Part shown: piece after piece, positions 33,601 to 44,400 of the stretch
Layout of the letters: every line of letters begins with the position of its first letter
Position numbering within the stretch: position 1 is the stretch's first letter
Source: Lachnospiraceae bacterium
GTDB taxonomy: Bacteria > Bacillota > Clostridia > Lachnospirales > Lachnospiraceae
DNA: 64,000 nucleotides
Direction of reading: 5' to 3'
NCBI GenBank assembly: GCA_910575075.1
Contig: CAJTCY010000014.1
Coordinates: 1 to 64,000 of the forward strand
The notes under the pieces: generated by a model
Told to the model about the DNA's origin: nothing
Databases searched by the model: none
What the model saw: only the letters and a program-made list of their open reading frames with translations
Program-made: the position numbers and the translations under genes

Positions 33601-33640
33601 AAACGCCTTACTTCTATAAACGGAGTAGAGCGTTTTTTTT
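33601..33640 (+). terminator. Terminator after the histidine kinase gene
   Basis: AAACGC (33601-33606) pairs with GCGTTT (33630-33635), with ACTTC/GGAGT inside, followed by a run of T. Confidence 0.7.
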
Positions 33641-33690
33641 CACTTCGATTTCACAGCAACCACACTTCAATTTCACTGTATTTTTATAAA
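33641..33690 (+). promoter_or_regulatory. Direct-repeat operator and promoter of the ABC exporter operon
   Basis: CACTTCGATTTCAC (33641-33654) and CACTTCAATTTCAC (33663-33676) lie 22 bp apart, two helical turns. A -10 TATAAA is at 33685-33690, placing the second repeat over the -35. That is the usual layout for activation by an OmpR-family regulator, here probably the one at 31833. Confidence 0.65.
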
Positions 33691-33720
33691 CTGACCTCAT
33701 CAAATTAGGAGGTAACGATT

Positions 33721-33873
33721 ATGTTTTTAGGTTTGGAATGGTATTGGTGGCTTGTTATCCTGGTAATTCTGATGATTTCGATTCCTTTCAAAATCAGGTT
33801 TATGAAATGGTGGAACAAACGCCAACAGGAAAAGAAACACGATCAACGCGAAAAGTGGGGTGATGATGAATGA
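33721..33873 (+). CDS. Small membrane protein (50 aa) of the ABC operon
   Basis: AGGAGG precedes ATG at 33721. One membrane helix (WYWWLVILVILMISIPFKI) is followed by a charged Lys/Arg/Glu tail ending WGDDE. Its stop overlaps the ATPase start (ATGA), so the two are translationally coupled. Function unknown; it may be a transporter accessory or a modulator of the kinase. Confidence 0.7.
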   Translation: MFLGLEWYWWLVILVILMISIPFKIRFMKWWNKRQQEKKHDQREKWGDDE

Positions 33874-34718
33874 TTGAGGTAAAGGATTTGACCTTTTCTT
33901 ATGGGAGGGATAAACAGGTGCTGCATAGTCTGAATTTCACCGTAGGAAATGGTGAGATTTTTGGTTTTCTGGGACCGAATGGTTCGGGGAAGTCCACAAC
34001 ACAAAAGATACTGACCGGAATATTAAAAGGGTATGGCGGTATAGTATCTTTGTTCGGTCAAGACATAAAAGACGCACATACACAGGAGTTTTTTCTGAAA
34101 ATCGGTGTACTGTTTGAGTTTCCCTATCTGTACTCAAATTTAAGCGCCCTTGACAATCTGCATTACTTTGCTTCGTTCTATCCAAAAGAACAAGTACGGA
34201 ATGCGGAGGAAGTACTTGACGAATTGGAGTTTAAGAGGGATTTTCTGAAAAAGCCCGTTTCCTCTTACTCAAAAGGAATGCGTCAACGGGTGAGCATGGC
34301 GAGAGCTTTAATCAGCAATCCCAAACTCCTGTTTTTAGACGAGCCGACCAGCGGTCTTGACCCTGCCGGAGCCGTTTTGTTCCGCAATATCATAGAGAAA
34401 GAACGGAAAAAAGGGACGACCATATTTTTGACCACACACAATATGTTGGACGCAGATTTTCTTTGTAACCGGGTAGCCTTTATTGCTAACGGTGAAATTA
34501 AAGTAATTGACACTCCAAAGAAGCTAAAGGAAAAAAACAGTAATCATCAAGTCGAAATTGATTATCTGTATCAAGGAAAACGCGATATTACAATCATTGA
34601 AATATCGGAGCTAAAGGCGGGGATTCCGTTCCCATACGACGAGATTATCAGCATTCATTCCAAAGAGCCGACGCTTGAAGATATGTTTATCCAATATACC
34701 GGGAGGGGGTTGACGTAA
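33870..34718 (+). CDS. ABC transporter ATP-binding protein
   Basis: A 282-aa ATPase: Walker A GPNGSGKST (about residue 35), signature YSKGMRQRVSMARAL, Walker B LLFLDEPTSGLDPAG, and a C-terminal extension seen in drug and lantibiotic exporters. Coupled to the small membrane protein upstream (ATGA) and to the permease downstream (TAATG). Together with two ABC-2 permeases it would form an efflux complex for a drug or peptide. Confidence 0.93.
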   Translation: MIEVKDLTFSYGRDKQVLHSLNFTVGNGEIFGFLGPNGSGKSTTQKILTGILKGYGGIVSLFGQDIKDAHTQEFFLKIGVLFEFPYLYSNLSALDNLHYFASFYPKEQVRNAEEVLDELEFKRDFLKKPVSSYSKGMRQRVSMARALISNPKLLFLDEPTSGLDPAGAVLFRNIIEKERKKGTTIFLTTHNMLDADFLCNRVAFIANGEIKVIDTPKKLKEKNSNHQVEIDYLYQGKRDITIIEISELKAGIPFPYDEIISIHSKEPTLEDMFIQYTGRGLT

Positions 34719-35710
34719 TGTGGAGAAGTTTCCTTTCTTTGCTGAAAAAGGACTTTAAAATGATGTTATCAAGCAAGTTTTTAGTTCTTGCGTTTGGTTC
34801 TCTTGTTCTTTACTCATGCTACATCAATTTTGTCTATGTGGGTATAGACCAGGAGATTTACCCAGTGTATCTTTATGACCCTTTTCATACGTTACAAGAA
34901 ATGTCTGCTGATATAGTCAAGGTAGACAGTTTTGAAGAATTGAAAACAAAAATTGGCAACGGTTACGCTGTTGGAATTGATGTGTCAAGCAGAACGCCGG
35001 AAGTTACTATGGTATCATCAGGCATACGGCATACCGACAATTGTCGTGCTGCCTACGCATTATCTTTGCTGTCGCCTGTCAATTTCACCAAAACAGAGAT
35101 AATAGGCACAGACAACAAGGAAATGAAAAGCCGTCGGGAAATCACTTGTGAATTTCTGTTTTTTGAATTGGCGGCAGTCGGTTTTTTAGGAATTGCTTCT
35201 ATGTTGTTTAAAGAAAAGCAAATGGGCATTATCCGTGTTCATGGGGTGCTGCCTGTAAGCAAAACCGCCTTTATCCTTTCAAAACTCTGCTTGTTTCTAT
35301 TGTCTGACCTTGTGTTTTCTATCCTTTTGACAGTTATAAATTTAGGCATTTCAGAGGGATTGTCTGTATTGCCGCGCGTTTGTCTGCAAACGGGTATTTT
35401 ATCCCTGCTTATGGCTTTGATTGGCTTTTTCTGCTCGGTATTATTGCAGGACTTCAAGCAATTTTCTTTGCTGTATCTCGTGTTGGCAGTTTTCATTACA
35501 ACACCTGTTTTCCTTGTGGGGCAAATTGGGATTGTCTGGGATTGGATAAAGTATCACCCTATGTATCATCTATTTATGGCAATGAAAAATGCATATTGGG
35601 GTGTATCATATGCAAATGGCATTTATTACATAATCTGCGGATTGACAATCGTACTGTTATTCCTGCTTGTACGCCGGGCGCTAATCCGTGAAATGGCAAA
35701 GGAGGGATAG
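34718..35710 (+). CDS. ABC-2 type permease, first subunit
   Basis: A 330-aa permease: one N-terminal helix (FLVLAFGSLVLYSCYINFVY), an external region of about 110 residues, then five or more helices (from LFFELAAVGFLGIASMLF). It resembles permeases annotated as fluoroquinolone exporters in Clostridia; the substrate cannot be told from sequence. It follows the ATPase by overlapping stop and start and precedes the second permease. Confidence 0.85.
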   Translation: MWRSFLSLLKKDFKMMLSSKFLVLAFGSLVLYSCYINFVYVGIDQEIYPVYLYDPFHTLQEMSADIVKVDSFEELKTKIGNGYAVGIDVSSRTPEVTMVSSGIRHTDNCRAAYALSLLSPVNFTKTEIIGTDNKEMKSRREITCEFLFFELAAVGFLGIASMLFKEKQMGIIRVHGVLPVSKTAFILSKLCLFLLSDLVFSILLTVINLGISEGLSVLPRVCLQTGILSLLMALIGFFCSVLLQDFKQFSLLYLVLAVFITTPVFLVGQIGIVWDWIKYHPMYHLFMAMKNAYWGVSYANGIYYIICGLTIVLLFLLVRRALIREMAKEG

Positions 35711-35711
35711 T

Positions 35712-36728
35712 ATGAAAGGATTAAAATATCAACTTAAAAATATTTGCCGTGACAAAATGTGTATACTATCCTTTTTGCTGCCTGTTCTTGTCGGATTAGC
35801 AATCAACTTGCTTTCAGGGGTAAGTTTTTCGTCTTTGAGCGAACCTGTATTTTATATTATAGAAAATGACATTTCATTTGACACGATAGAATGGCTGCAA
35901 ACAAATGGAAGCGTTACAGCCTTTTCTGATATTTCTTCTTTGAAGAATGCCGTCAATGATCCTGCGACACAGGGGATTGGCGTATTGGAAGACGGGGACG
36001 GAATTAAAACTCTGCTATCAGGTGACGAATTACAAATAAACACGGTGATTGGAAACACACTCCCACATCTTTACGCCCAGAGAGATAACGCCGCATTATC
36101 TCAAATAACCGTTATCCCTGCTACGGATAACAGTGATAGCCTTAAGTCCCTGCTCATTGTTATAACATTAGTTACGGCGATGTTTATGGGGTGTACATTT
36201 AATGCCATGAATATGATTGTTGAAAAAGAAGATGGCATTTTGCTTATCAACCAAGTTTTACCTATGACAAAAAGATATTATATCGTTCAAAAAGTCTCTT
36301 TGGGATTTGTGGGCGGTATTCTATCTGCTGTCTTAACGGCTTGCATTTGTATGAAAATTACTGCTAGTGGGGTTTTGTCGTTGCTTTTGCTAATTGTTTT
36401 ATCTGCTTTCATGGCTTCCTTAGTTGGGTTGTTTATAGGTTGCTTTTCGAGTGGTCTTATGGCAGGCATTATGTATATCAAAATTGTAATGATTTTGTTT
36501 CTCGCCCCGCCCATTTTATTTTATTTGATTGTCCCCTCAGACAGCGTACTATACTCTCTGTCCTACCTGCTCCCGTCCAGTGCAACTTTTTATGGGCTGA
36601 TGAACCTGATAAATGGGCACAGCGAAGGGATAGGAATAAATCTTGTTGTTCTCATGGTTCATTGCATTATATGGTTACTGCTGTTTTTTGTAATAAAGTA
36701 TGGCAAAAACAAAAAAGTGTTTACGTAA
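35712..36728 (+). CDS. ABC-2 type permease, second subunit
   Basis: A 338-aa permease of the same layout as the first: N-terminal helix (CILSFLLPVLVGLAINLLSG), an external domain, then a C-terminal bundle (SLKSLLIVITLVTAMFMGCT, MNMIVEKEDGILLINQVLP). Start at 35712, set by GGAGGG at 35701-35706; the longer frame from 35688 overlaps the first permease. The two likely form a heterodimer. It is the last gene of the operon, before the hairpin at 36778. Confidence 0.85.
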   Translation: MKGLKYQLKNICRDKMCILSFLLPVLVGLAINLLSGVSFSSLSEPVFYIIENDISFDTIEWLQTNGSVTAFSDISSLKNAVNDPATQGIGVLEDGDGIKTLLSGDELQINTVIGNTLPHLYAQRDNAALSQITVIPATDNSDSLKSLLIVITLVTAMFMGCTFNAMNMIVEKEDGILLINQVLPMTKRYYIVQKVSLGFVGGILSAVLTACICMKITASGVLSLLLLIVLSAFMASLVGLFIGCFSSGLMAGIMYIKIVMILFLAPPILFYLIVPSDSVLYSLSYLLPSSATFYGLMNLINGHSEGIGINLVVLMVHCIIWLLLFFVIKYGKNKKVFT

Positions 36729-36777
36729 TATCACATAAAGCTGTTGCCTGCGGTTGAACTTATAGCAGCAACAATGC

Positions 36778-36808
36778 GAGGGCAGTCCTAATTTGGATTG
36801 CCCTCTAA
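36778..36808 (+). terminator. Terminator of the ABC exporter operon
   Basis: GAGGGCAGTCC (36778-36788) pairs with GGATTGCCCTC (36795-36805) with one wobble; the trail TAATTTAT is only moderately T-rich. Confidence 0.6.
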
Positions 36809-36829
36809 TTTATGGGTGCATGGATAACC

Positions 36830-36967
36830 TTAAAAATAAGCTCGTTGATTCAGCCATTCATCTGGCGTTAAAGAGCCTGAATCTGGAAACTCCTCCAAAC
36901 GTTCTATTACGTTCAATATATGATCGCTTACTTTCAAAGCTGTTTCTACTCCAAACTGTACTAGTTT
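36830..36967 (-). pseudogene. RelE/ParE-type toxin fragment
   Basis: On the minus strand the frame reads KLVQFGVETALKVSDHILNV, then IERLEEFPDSGSLTPDEWLN and a stop after QRAYF. The FP-x-x-G segment with the following P-D-E-W is the middle of ParE/RelE toxins. No start codon precedes it, and the C-terminal strands that complete the fold are missing. No antitoxin gene is adjacent. Confidence 0.5.
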
Positions 36968-36973
36968 AATATA

Positions 36974-37006
36974 AAAAAATACCGAAAACCCTGGAACCCC
37001 AGTATT
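36974..37006 (-). terminator. Terminator of tRNA-Arg
   Basis: On the minus strand AATACTG (37000-37006) pairs with CGGTATT (36978-36984), followed by TTTTTTTAT. Confidence 0.6.
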
Positions 37007-37023
37007 TCCGGCATTTCCTACAG

Positions 37024-37097
37024 CGTCGCTAAGAGGATTTGAACCTCCGGCCTACCGCTTAGGAGGCGGTCGCTCTATCCAGCTGAGCTATAGCGAC
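37024..37097 (-). tRNA. tRNA-Arg (anticodon CCT)
   Basis: A 74-nt cloverleaf on the minus strand: acceptor GTCGCTA/TAGCGAC, discriminator G, anticodon stem ACCGC/GCGGT with loop CTCCTAA (anticodon CCT, genomic 37061-37063), and T-loop GTTCAAATC. CCA is not encoded. Confidence 0.96.
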
Positions 37098-37152
37098 AAT
37101 TATCTAATCTATATTATTTTACCTATTATCTAAAATTATGTCAAATAAAATC

Positions 37153-38034
37153 TTATATACCATAATTAATATGACCCTGCATCCAGATTACTCCCTTAAA
37201 TCTGCGTCCTGGTGCAGGTTCTCCCAGCAAATCTGTTTGATTAATACACACATCAAAAATCATCTGATTGCTGTTTATTGTCAATACATAGCATTTTTCT
37301 CTGGTAATGGAATTTTCCACAGTATAAGAATCAAGAATTTCCCCCATAACACTATACTGGTCACTCTCAATTCCATATGGCATAAAATAACTTTCCACAA
37401 TAGAAAGAATATCCTCTCTCATAATCCTTCTGGAAATCATAGAATAAGTATCAATATCTTCCAGAGTCAGGCTTTCTATAGCTTCTTCATCACCTTCTCT
37501 GGCCGCCTCCATAAGATGAGAACGGTTGTTGCTTAATTTTTCACTGGTTTTGATCTGAGATTCATTCTTATATATAGGCAAAATAACCTTTCCATCAGTC
37601 GAAAGTGCTGAAATTGTAGCATTTACAGGAAATTTTCTGCCATTCTTAGTTCGAGATTCCTGAAGATACTCTATCACATTCTGAAGATAAAATATCAATG
37701 TTACACCAATTCTCATTTCATCACAAATCCCAGCATACGCTTCTCTGTCCGTACGCTTTTCAATTTCTATTCTTTCTTCCGTGGTTACTCCGCTGCCAAC
37801 AAAATAAGGATAGTAATAATCTGCCTGAAAATCTGAGTCATCCACATATTGTCCCCGAACTGCAATTCCCATATACTGTCCAAATTCTTTGCTTAATTCT
37901 GCAAAAACATTTCCATAATCATCCTCAGTGACCATTTTTTTATCAGGATTATTTATTATATCATCAATTAAACAATCCATTTCTCGTTTATTTGTAATAT
38001 TCTTAAATCCAATACTTCTCAGATAATTATGCAT
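37153..38034 (-). CDS. DUF3881 family protein
   Basis: A 293-aa soluble protein beginning MHNYLRSIGFKNITNKREMD, the usual DUF3881 start, with PYFVGSGVTTEERIEIEKRT and, near the end, PGRRFKGVIWMQGHINY. The family is found mainly in Lachnospiraceae and has no assigned function. Start at 38034 with GGGAGG upstream; the frame extends to 38055 without a site. It stands alone next to tRNA-Arg. The intergenic stretch from 38035 to 38323 shows no further gene. Confidence 0.85.
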   Translation of the reverse strand: MHNYLRSIGFKNITNKREMDCLIDDIINNPDKKMVTEDDYGNVFAELSKEFGQYMGIAVRGQYVDDSDFQADYYYPYFVGSGVTTEERIEIEKRTDREAYAGICDEMRIGVTLIFYLQNVIEYLQESRTKNGRKFPVNATISALSTDGKVILPIYKNESQIKTSEKLSNNRSHLMEAAREGDEEAIESLTLEDIDTYSMISRRIMREDILSIVESYFMPYGIESDQYSVMGEILDSYTVENSITREKCYVLTINSNQMIFDVCINQTDLLGEPAPGRRFKGVIWMQGHINYGI

Positions 38035-38323
38035 TCTTTCCTCCCTATGGAGCATCTATTGCTCCATAAAACCAGAGATGAATGTACTTCCCTCTCCTTA
38101 CAATAAGCCGGTGTATTATAAATTCCAATTACCCTGGAATAAACTCAGGAATTTTCTTCAAATCATATTATATAATAAAACTTACTCTTTTGCAATTTTT
38201 TCTTTTATTTTTCTGAAAAATTTTTCATAGAGTGGACTTTTGAGAAACTTAAAAGCTTTGATGCACTGAATGTAAATTTCATAGCAATAAAATACCTTTT
38301 GTGTAATTGCTGGTTGTTCTTTC

Positions 38324-38371
38324 ATAGGAAATACACTTTCACGATTTAGCGTGACAATGTCTTTCTTATAG
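38324..38371. repeat. Dispersed palindromic repeat, copy 3
   Basis: TAGGAAATACACTTTCACGA followed by TTTAGCGTGACAATGTCTTTC is clearly related to 24673-24716, with a changed inner stem (CACGA-TTTA-GCGTG). Confidence 0.6.
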
Positions 38372-38377
38372 AAGAAC

Positions 38378-38437
38378 AAAAAAGGGAGCTGCCGCTCCAG
38401 CAGATCATTAATCTACCAGTACAACAGCTCTCTTTTT
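38378..38437 (-). terminator. Terminator of the GH43 gene
   Basis: On the minus strand GAGAGCTGTTG pairs with CGGCAGCTCCC (wobbles, one mismatch), followed by CTTTTTT. Confidence 0.75.
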
Positions 38438-38443
38438 ATTTCA

Positions 38444-41400
38444 TTATTTTTTAATTTTAACTTTTACTTTCACACTCTTATTCGTGCCGTCAGTAGATTT
38501 AACAGTAATAGTTACCGTTTTCTTAACACCTGCTTTCTTAGCAGAAACAACTCCTTTACTGTTGACTGTAGCAAATTTTTCATTGGAAGAAGTATACTCC
38601 AGCTTCTTATTTACCTTCTTTCCATTTGTCTTGACAACAGCTTTAATGCTGATCTTCTTTCCTGCTTTAACGGTAAGTGATTTCTTCTTTACAGTAATTT
38701 TGGTAACAGCATTTTTCATAATTTTGATTTTTACTGTTGCTTTTTTACCACTTCCGTCAGCAGCCTGTGCTGTAACAGTTACTGTCTTTCCTGCACCTTT
38801 TTTCTTTGTAGTAACCACACCATTTTTGACAGTTGCATACTTACTGTATTTCTTTGCAATTGACCATGTCAATGTTTTATTTTTGGCGTCTTTTGGAAGA
38901 ACCGTAACAACTTTCTTTAAATCTATTTTCTTTCCTGCCGCAATACTGTAAGTTTTCGCAGCAAATTTAACAGATGTTACCTTCTTATCTACAGCAGCTT
39001 TCTTCGTAAGTTTTCCAAATGCGGTTTCTAATGCAGCCTGTGCAGCTTTTATCTGAGCAGAAGTAGCATTGGCATCTTTTAATATTTCCTGTGCAGCCTT
39101 AAGAGCATTTTGATATGCAGTCCAGCTCTCTGGCGTATAATCCGCCTGGGTTCCCTGAGGTTTTTTGGTATTTATTACTGTATTCAAGGATGCAGATGCC
39201 TCTGCTTTGGCTGCTTCTTCCTTTTCAGCTTCAATTTCTGCATTGGTTTTTAATTGGTTAAATGCTTCTTCCAATGCCTCTCTGGCTTCTTTTATCTGAG
39301 CAGAAGTAGCATCCGGATTATTAAGAATTTCCTGTGCAGCTGTAAGAGCGCTTTGGTATGCAGCCCATCTGTCTGCTGGATATTCCGCCTCTTCTTTCTG
39401 CGGCTTCTTCGTATCAATTACATCCTTTAGAATATTTTCTTCTTCTGCTTTGGCCGCTTCTTCTTCCTCAGCTTCAATTTCTGCAATTGTCTTAAAGTTT
39501 TTCAAAGCCGTTTCCAATTCAGATTTTGCTTCTTCCATCAAATCAGCGTCTCCGCTTGCTGCTGCCTGCTCTGCTTTTTCAATTGCATCCTTTAATGCCT
39601 GCCATACACCTTCTGGATAATCCTCTTCTTTTGTGCCTTCTATCTTTTCATTTGCAGTACCAATTGCCGTCTCCAGTTCTTCTTTTACAGTTTCATCTCC
39701 GCCTCCGGCACCTTTTACTGTCACCTGGCATTGTGCATATTTTCCGCCTACGGCAGCGGCCTTGATGGTTGCAGTTCCAGCTTTTTTACCTGTCACTACA
39801 CCATTTGAAACACTGGCTACCTCATCATCACTGGAAGTCCATGTGATGCTCTTATCCGTAGCATTATCAGGTTTCACAGTCGCTTGTAAGGTTTCAGTTC
39901 CATTTATTTCCAGTACAAGCTCTTGTTTGTTTAATGTTACACTTGTAACAGCAATTCCTGTTACGGTTACTTGACATTCTGCTTTCTTTCCATTACTGGT
40001 CTTTGCTGTAATAGTCGCAGTTCCTGGCATAAGCGCTTTTAATTCTCCATTATTAACTGTTACAACATTAGAATTACTGGAAACCCATTCTAACTCTTTG
40101 TGTGTTGCATTTGCCGGCAATACTGTCGCCGTCAATGTATCTGTATCTCCTACCTGCATCTGAAGTGCAGTCTTATTAAAACTTACACTTTCTACTGGTA
40201 CAGAAATTTGACTTCCGCCCTCTCCAACATTAATTGTCAGAGAAACGGTAGCATATTCGTCAATCAATTCATCTTCATAGGTCATTCTTAAAACAGGTGT
40301 GCCATCGGCTGCCCAATGTACACGTTTGAGACGTGCGTGACGGCAGGGATCATTTAAAGGTTCTGCATTGTAGCTTGAATTTGTTCCATTCCATCCGCAG
40401 CGCTGGCTGTTATGTGACGTTGGCCTTGCATGATATACGAATATAACATTTCCATCTTCATCTACTGTAAAGGAATTATGTCCTGGTCCCTCTTCACCGT
40501 TAACATCTCTGGAAGTCAGCAGCGGATAAGGATTCTTCGTCCAGTTATTCTTATCCAGCAAATCAGCACCCTGTTCTGCGCTTAACATACCGATCGCATA
40601 CTCAGAACCCGTGCCAGAAGCTGAATAGCACATAAAGATTTTACCATTTTTCTGTACTACTGTAGCTCCTTCATTTACACAGTAACGAACACGTTCCCAA
40701 CCATAATCTGCCTTTGTCAGACGCACGGCCTCAGACGTAATAATCCATGGCTGTGTTTCGTCTACCGTTGCGATAAATAAATCTGTATTACCGCCCTGGA
40801 AAGCTTCTGTCGGCTTACCTGCCCAAATAACATAAGATTTTCCATTCTTCTCATCTTTAAAATAAGTCATATCCAGACAGAATGATAATGAAAATGGATC
40901 ATTTTCCACAGAAGAACTCCGCATCATTTTATAATCCTTCCATTCAGATTCCTGGTCTGAAGTTTTAAGAGCAGTTTCATAGGGATCTTTCGTTCCATCT
41001 AATACCAAAACATGACTGTAAATATTAAATAAATTATTAGCATCATGACTTTCCGTAAAGTAAACTACCCAATAATCTCCTACTCTGTGAATCTCCGGTG
41101 CCCATATATAACGATAACCGCTGGCTACTTCATTTCCATTATCCATAAATCCCTGATTGCCAACCTTCCAGATGGTTACCTGATTTTCTCTCTTCTGCAG
41201 ATCTTCCAGGGTTTTACCTTTTCTCAATACTACACGGTCATACTGCTCTGTAGTTTCACCTTCCATAGCGTCGCCATCTTCTGGGAAATAGGAACCCGTC
41301 ATATAATAAGTTTGAGTAGTCTCATCCCAATAAATGCAGGGATCTGCCATACCTTCTACAAATTTTGTGGCGTCATAATATACTTTCCCTGTTTCCGGAT

Positions 41401-44400
41401 CATAGTTATCTGGGAAATCTGTCCCTACATTTTCTGGATCATCTTCCGGCAGGGCGCTTCCATTCAGTTCCTTCAAATTATTTAAATATCTCTTCTGCAG
41501 AACTTTTCCTGTTACTGTTTTCTCACCTTCTTGTGTAAGATCTACATTGTTCAGGGCACCCGTCCAGTCAATTTTAAAATTCTGAATCGAATTGTCACTG
41601 TAAGTTGCATTTACACTGGGATACATATCCTGTAATACTGCTTCTGTTATATTATCAGTAGGCTTAACTTTCAATTCCTCTAACTCTTCCAAACCGGTAT
41701 TGGTTACTCTTCCCAATTTGTAAATAAAATGATTGTATTCTGCCTCTGTCAGTTCAAGAGCATTTCCCAGAGTAATGGTTTCATCAGAATCAAGAATATT
41801 CTCTTCATTTAACAATAACTTAAAGCTGGATTTTTTCAATGGATGAACTGTCAACTCTTTGCTTTCCACAATTGTATCATCATAGTAAGCAATTCCGTCT
41901 TCAGAGGTAAATACATGGAATCCCTTGGAAGCATTTGCATCTTGCGCTACAACTGTAAACTTATTATCATTTTCTGCATCTTTATATACCCTTGGAGCTG
42001 TAATCTGCAGTGATCCATTTGTATTGCTGGAGAATATCACTCCTCCTCCGTTGTTCAATACCTGGAAATTCTTTCCGTCATTGCTGACCGCCATATAGAC
42101 ACTTCTGGTCTCCTGCGCCAGATTTCCTGCGCTTGCGTAGAAAGGTTTCTGTGTGGAGTATACGGTCAAATAATATTTTCCTGACTCTAAAGTTTTTACC
42201 AGCCCAATATCATTTACAGTTATTTCAAAAGGTTCAGACTGAATTCCTGCGACAGTTGCCGTAACAGTTGTCTTACCAGGTTTTAACCCTTTTACTTTAC
42301 CATTTTGGTCTATGCTTACCACTGTTTCATCCGCAGATTTCCATGTTACTGCCTTGTCTACTGTAGTATCTTCCGGCGTCAGAGCGACGGACAACTGAAT
42401 TACAGAATCCTCGTCTACTGTATTCTTTCCCGTAACAGCGACACTCTCTAAGCCAACAATACGATGTGTTGTCTCTTCAAACAGAGTCGCAATTTCTTTT
42501 GCTGACAATGCTTTGCCATAAAAAGATACTTCGTCCATCAAAGCTCCTGCACAACTCCAATAAGTAGCGAGACTCGCACCAAGACGAACATTTGTCTTTG
42601 CAGGATCATCACAGATACCGCTGGTGCCTGCCAAATCTTTTATTATCTGCTCATAATCTGGTGATCCACTGATACTATGTTCCGTCTTCACTCCATCAAA
42701 ATAAAATGCCAACCCTTTGTCAGTAACAGTCATTGTTACCATACGCCAGCCTTTTTCTTTTGGCAGATTATTACCTATATTAAAATCTGTAAATTTACTG
42801 TTCTGATCTGTGGTATTCCAATATGTCATCTGCTGATTCACCGCAAATGTTCCGGCTCTTTTATCAGCAGCAGGAGCTACTTCAAAGTCTATCAGGCATT
42901 TTCCTCCTCCTGAGGTTCCCGTTGTCTTCGTCCAGAAATTCAAAGTAAATCCGTTTTCCACCGCTTTATTGGCAAAAGGATTTGACGGAAGAAGAGCAAA
43001 ACCTCTATTTTTATATTCCTGTTCTGTCAGTGACAATACCTGACCTCTGTCATCATCCTGCACTAATTCCGGCTTTTTTCCATTTCCTACTTTTTCAAGA
43101 GTTACAACGGTCTCGCCATTAGCTAAATTTCCATCAGAATTTGCTGAATACTGTGCAAAATCATAAGTTACAATCGCTGTGTTTGATACCGTCAGGTTAC
43201 GGCGTACAGCGACGTCAAATGTTTTCGTCTCTGTTAATGTTTTCGTACCAGTATACGTAATTTCCGCTGTCAATCTTACTACTTGATTTTTGTCATCTGC
43301 AGGCGTTACTTTTGCTGTGATTGTATTTTCAGTTTTTTCAATTGTAATTGCAGAAGGATTACTGCTGCTCCATTCTACAGAAGTATTTTCCCCGATGCTG
43401 CTGTCTAATTCAAAATCTTCTGTAACGATCTTTTCCTGCAAATCAAAATTTTTCAACAACTGATTAAATGCTGCCTTATCGGAATCTATAACTTCTATTT
43501 CAAATGGAACAGAAGTTATTCCGGCAACTGTCGCAGTAACCGTCGTCTTGCCTTCTTTGACGCCCGTGGCAACACCTGCGTTATCTACTGTTAATATTTG
43601 CGAATCTGCCGATGCCCATGTCACAGTATTATCTGCTAAGGCAACATTTTTTGGACGGAGGATCGTACTTAAGTTAGTAGTTTTTCCAACCTCGACCATA
43701 TTCTCTCCGTCTACAGCAACTGCCGCCAAAGCCGGAGATTTCGTCTCATTATAGAGTGCCGTAACTTCTTCTGCCGTCAAAGCTTTTCCATAAAAAGAAA
43801 CATCATCCATCAAAGATGCCGCGGACGGCCAATGACTGACAAATGTACCTCCAAGACGTATCTTTGTCTTTTTTCCTGTCTCAGGATCTGCCGCACCCAC
43901 GCCAGCGCCTGTCCCGATCAAATCTTTCATCATTTCTTCAAAATCAGTTTTATAAGTATCTACGCCAGCCCCTAAATTCGTGAGAGTAATTTCCTGTGCA
44001 TCCGCATAGAATTTAAACGCATTCTTTGTAACTGTCACTGTCACCATTTTCCAGGCAGCAGTTGTATTCAAACCTAAATTTGTAATCTTAGCATCCAAAT
44101 ATCTCTGAGCTCCACCCTGAGAGGTAGTGTTCCAGCGCAGCCAGCCTTGCGTAATATCAAAGGCAGAAGACATTGCCTCTCCATTTTTTGGCGCTGTCTC
44201 TATCGAAATCAGACAACTATTTTCATTATAACTTGTTGTCTTCGTCCAAAAATTGAGAGTCAGCCCTTGTTCCAATGCCTGCCCTTCGAACGGATTGTCA
44301 AATACCGCAGTACCCTTGTTGGCAAGTCCAGAATTAAGAAATGTTGTAGACAAGACCATTCCTCTGTCGTCATCTTCCACCAATTCCGGCGCTTTTCCCG

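Noticed and set aside
24181-38371. CRISPR array
   Set aside because: The three palindromic repeats are kilobases apart and not regularly spaced; no cas genes are present.
38484-38951. 155-aa plus-strand protein
   Set aside because: It lies wholly opposite the repetitive 3' end of the GH43 gene and is a low-complexity shadow of the Lys/Thr/Val-rich BIG2 code.
41045-41485. 146-aa plus-strand protein
   Set aside because: Antisense to the catalytic domain of the GH43 gene, without ribosome site or known domain.
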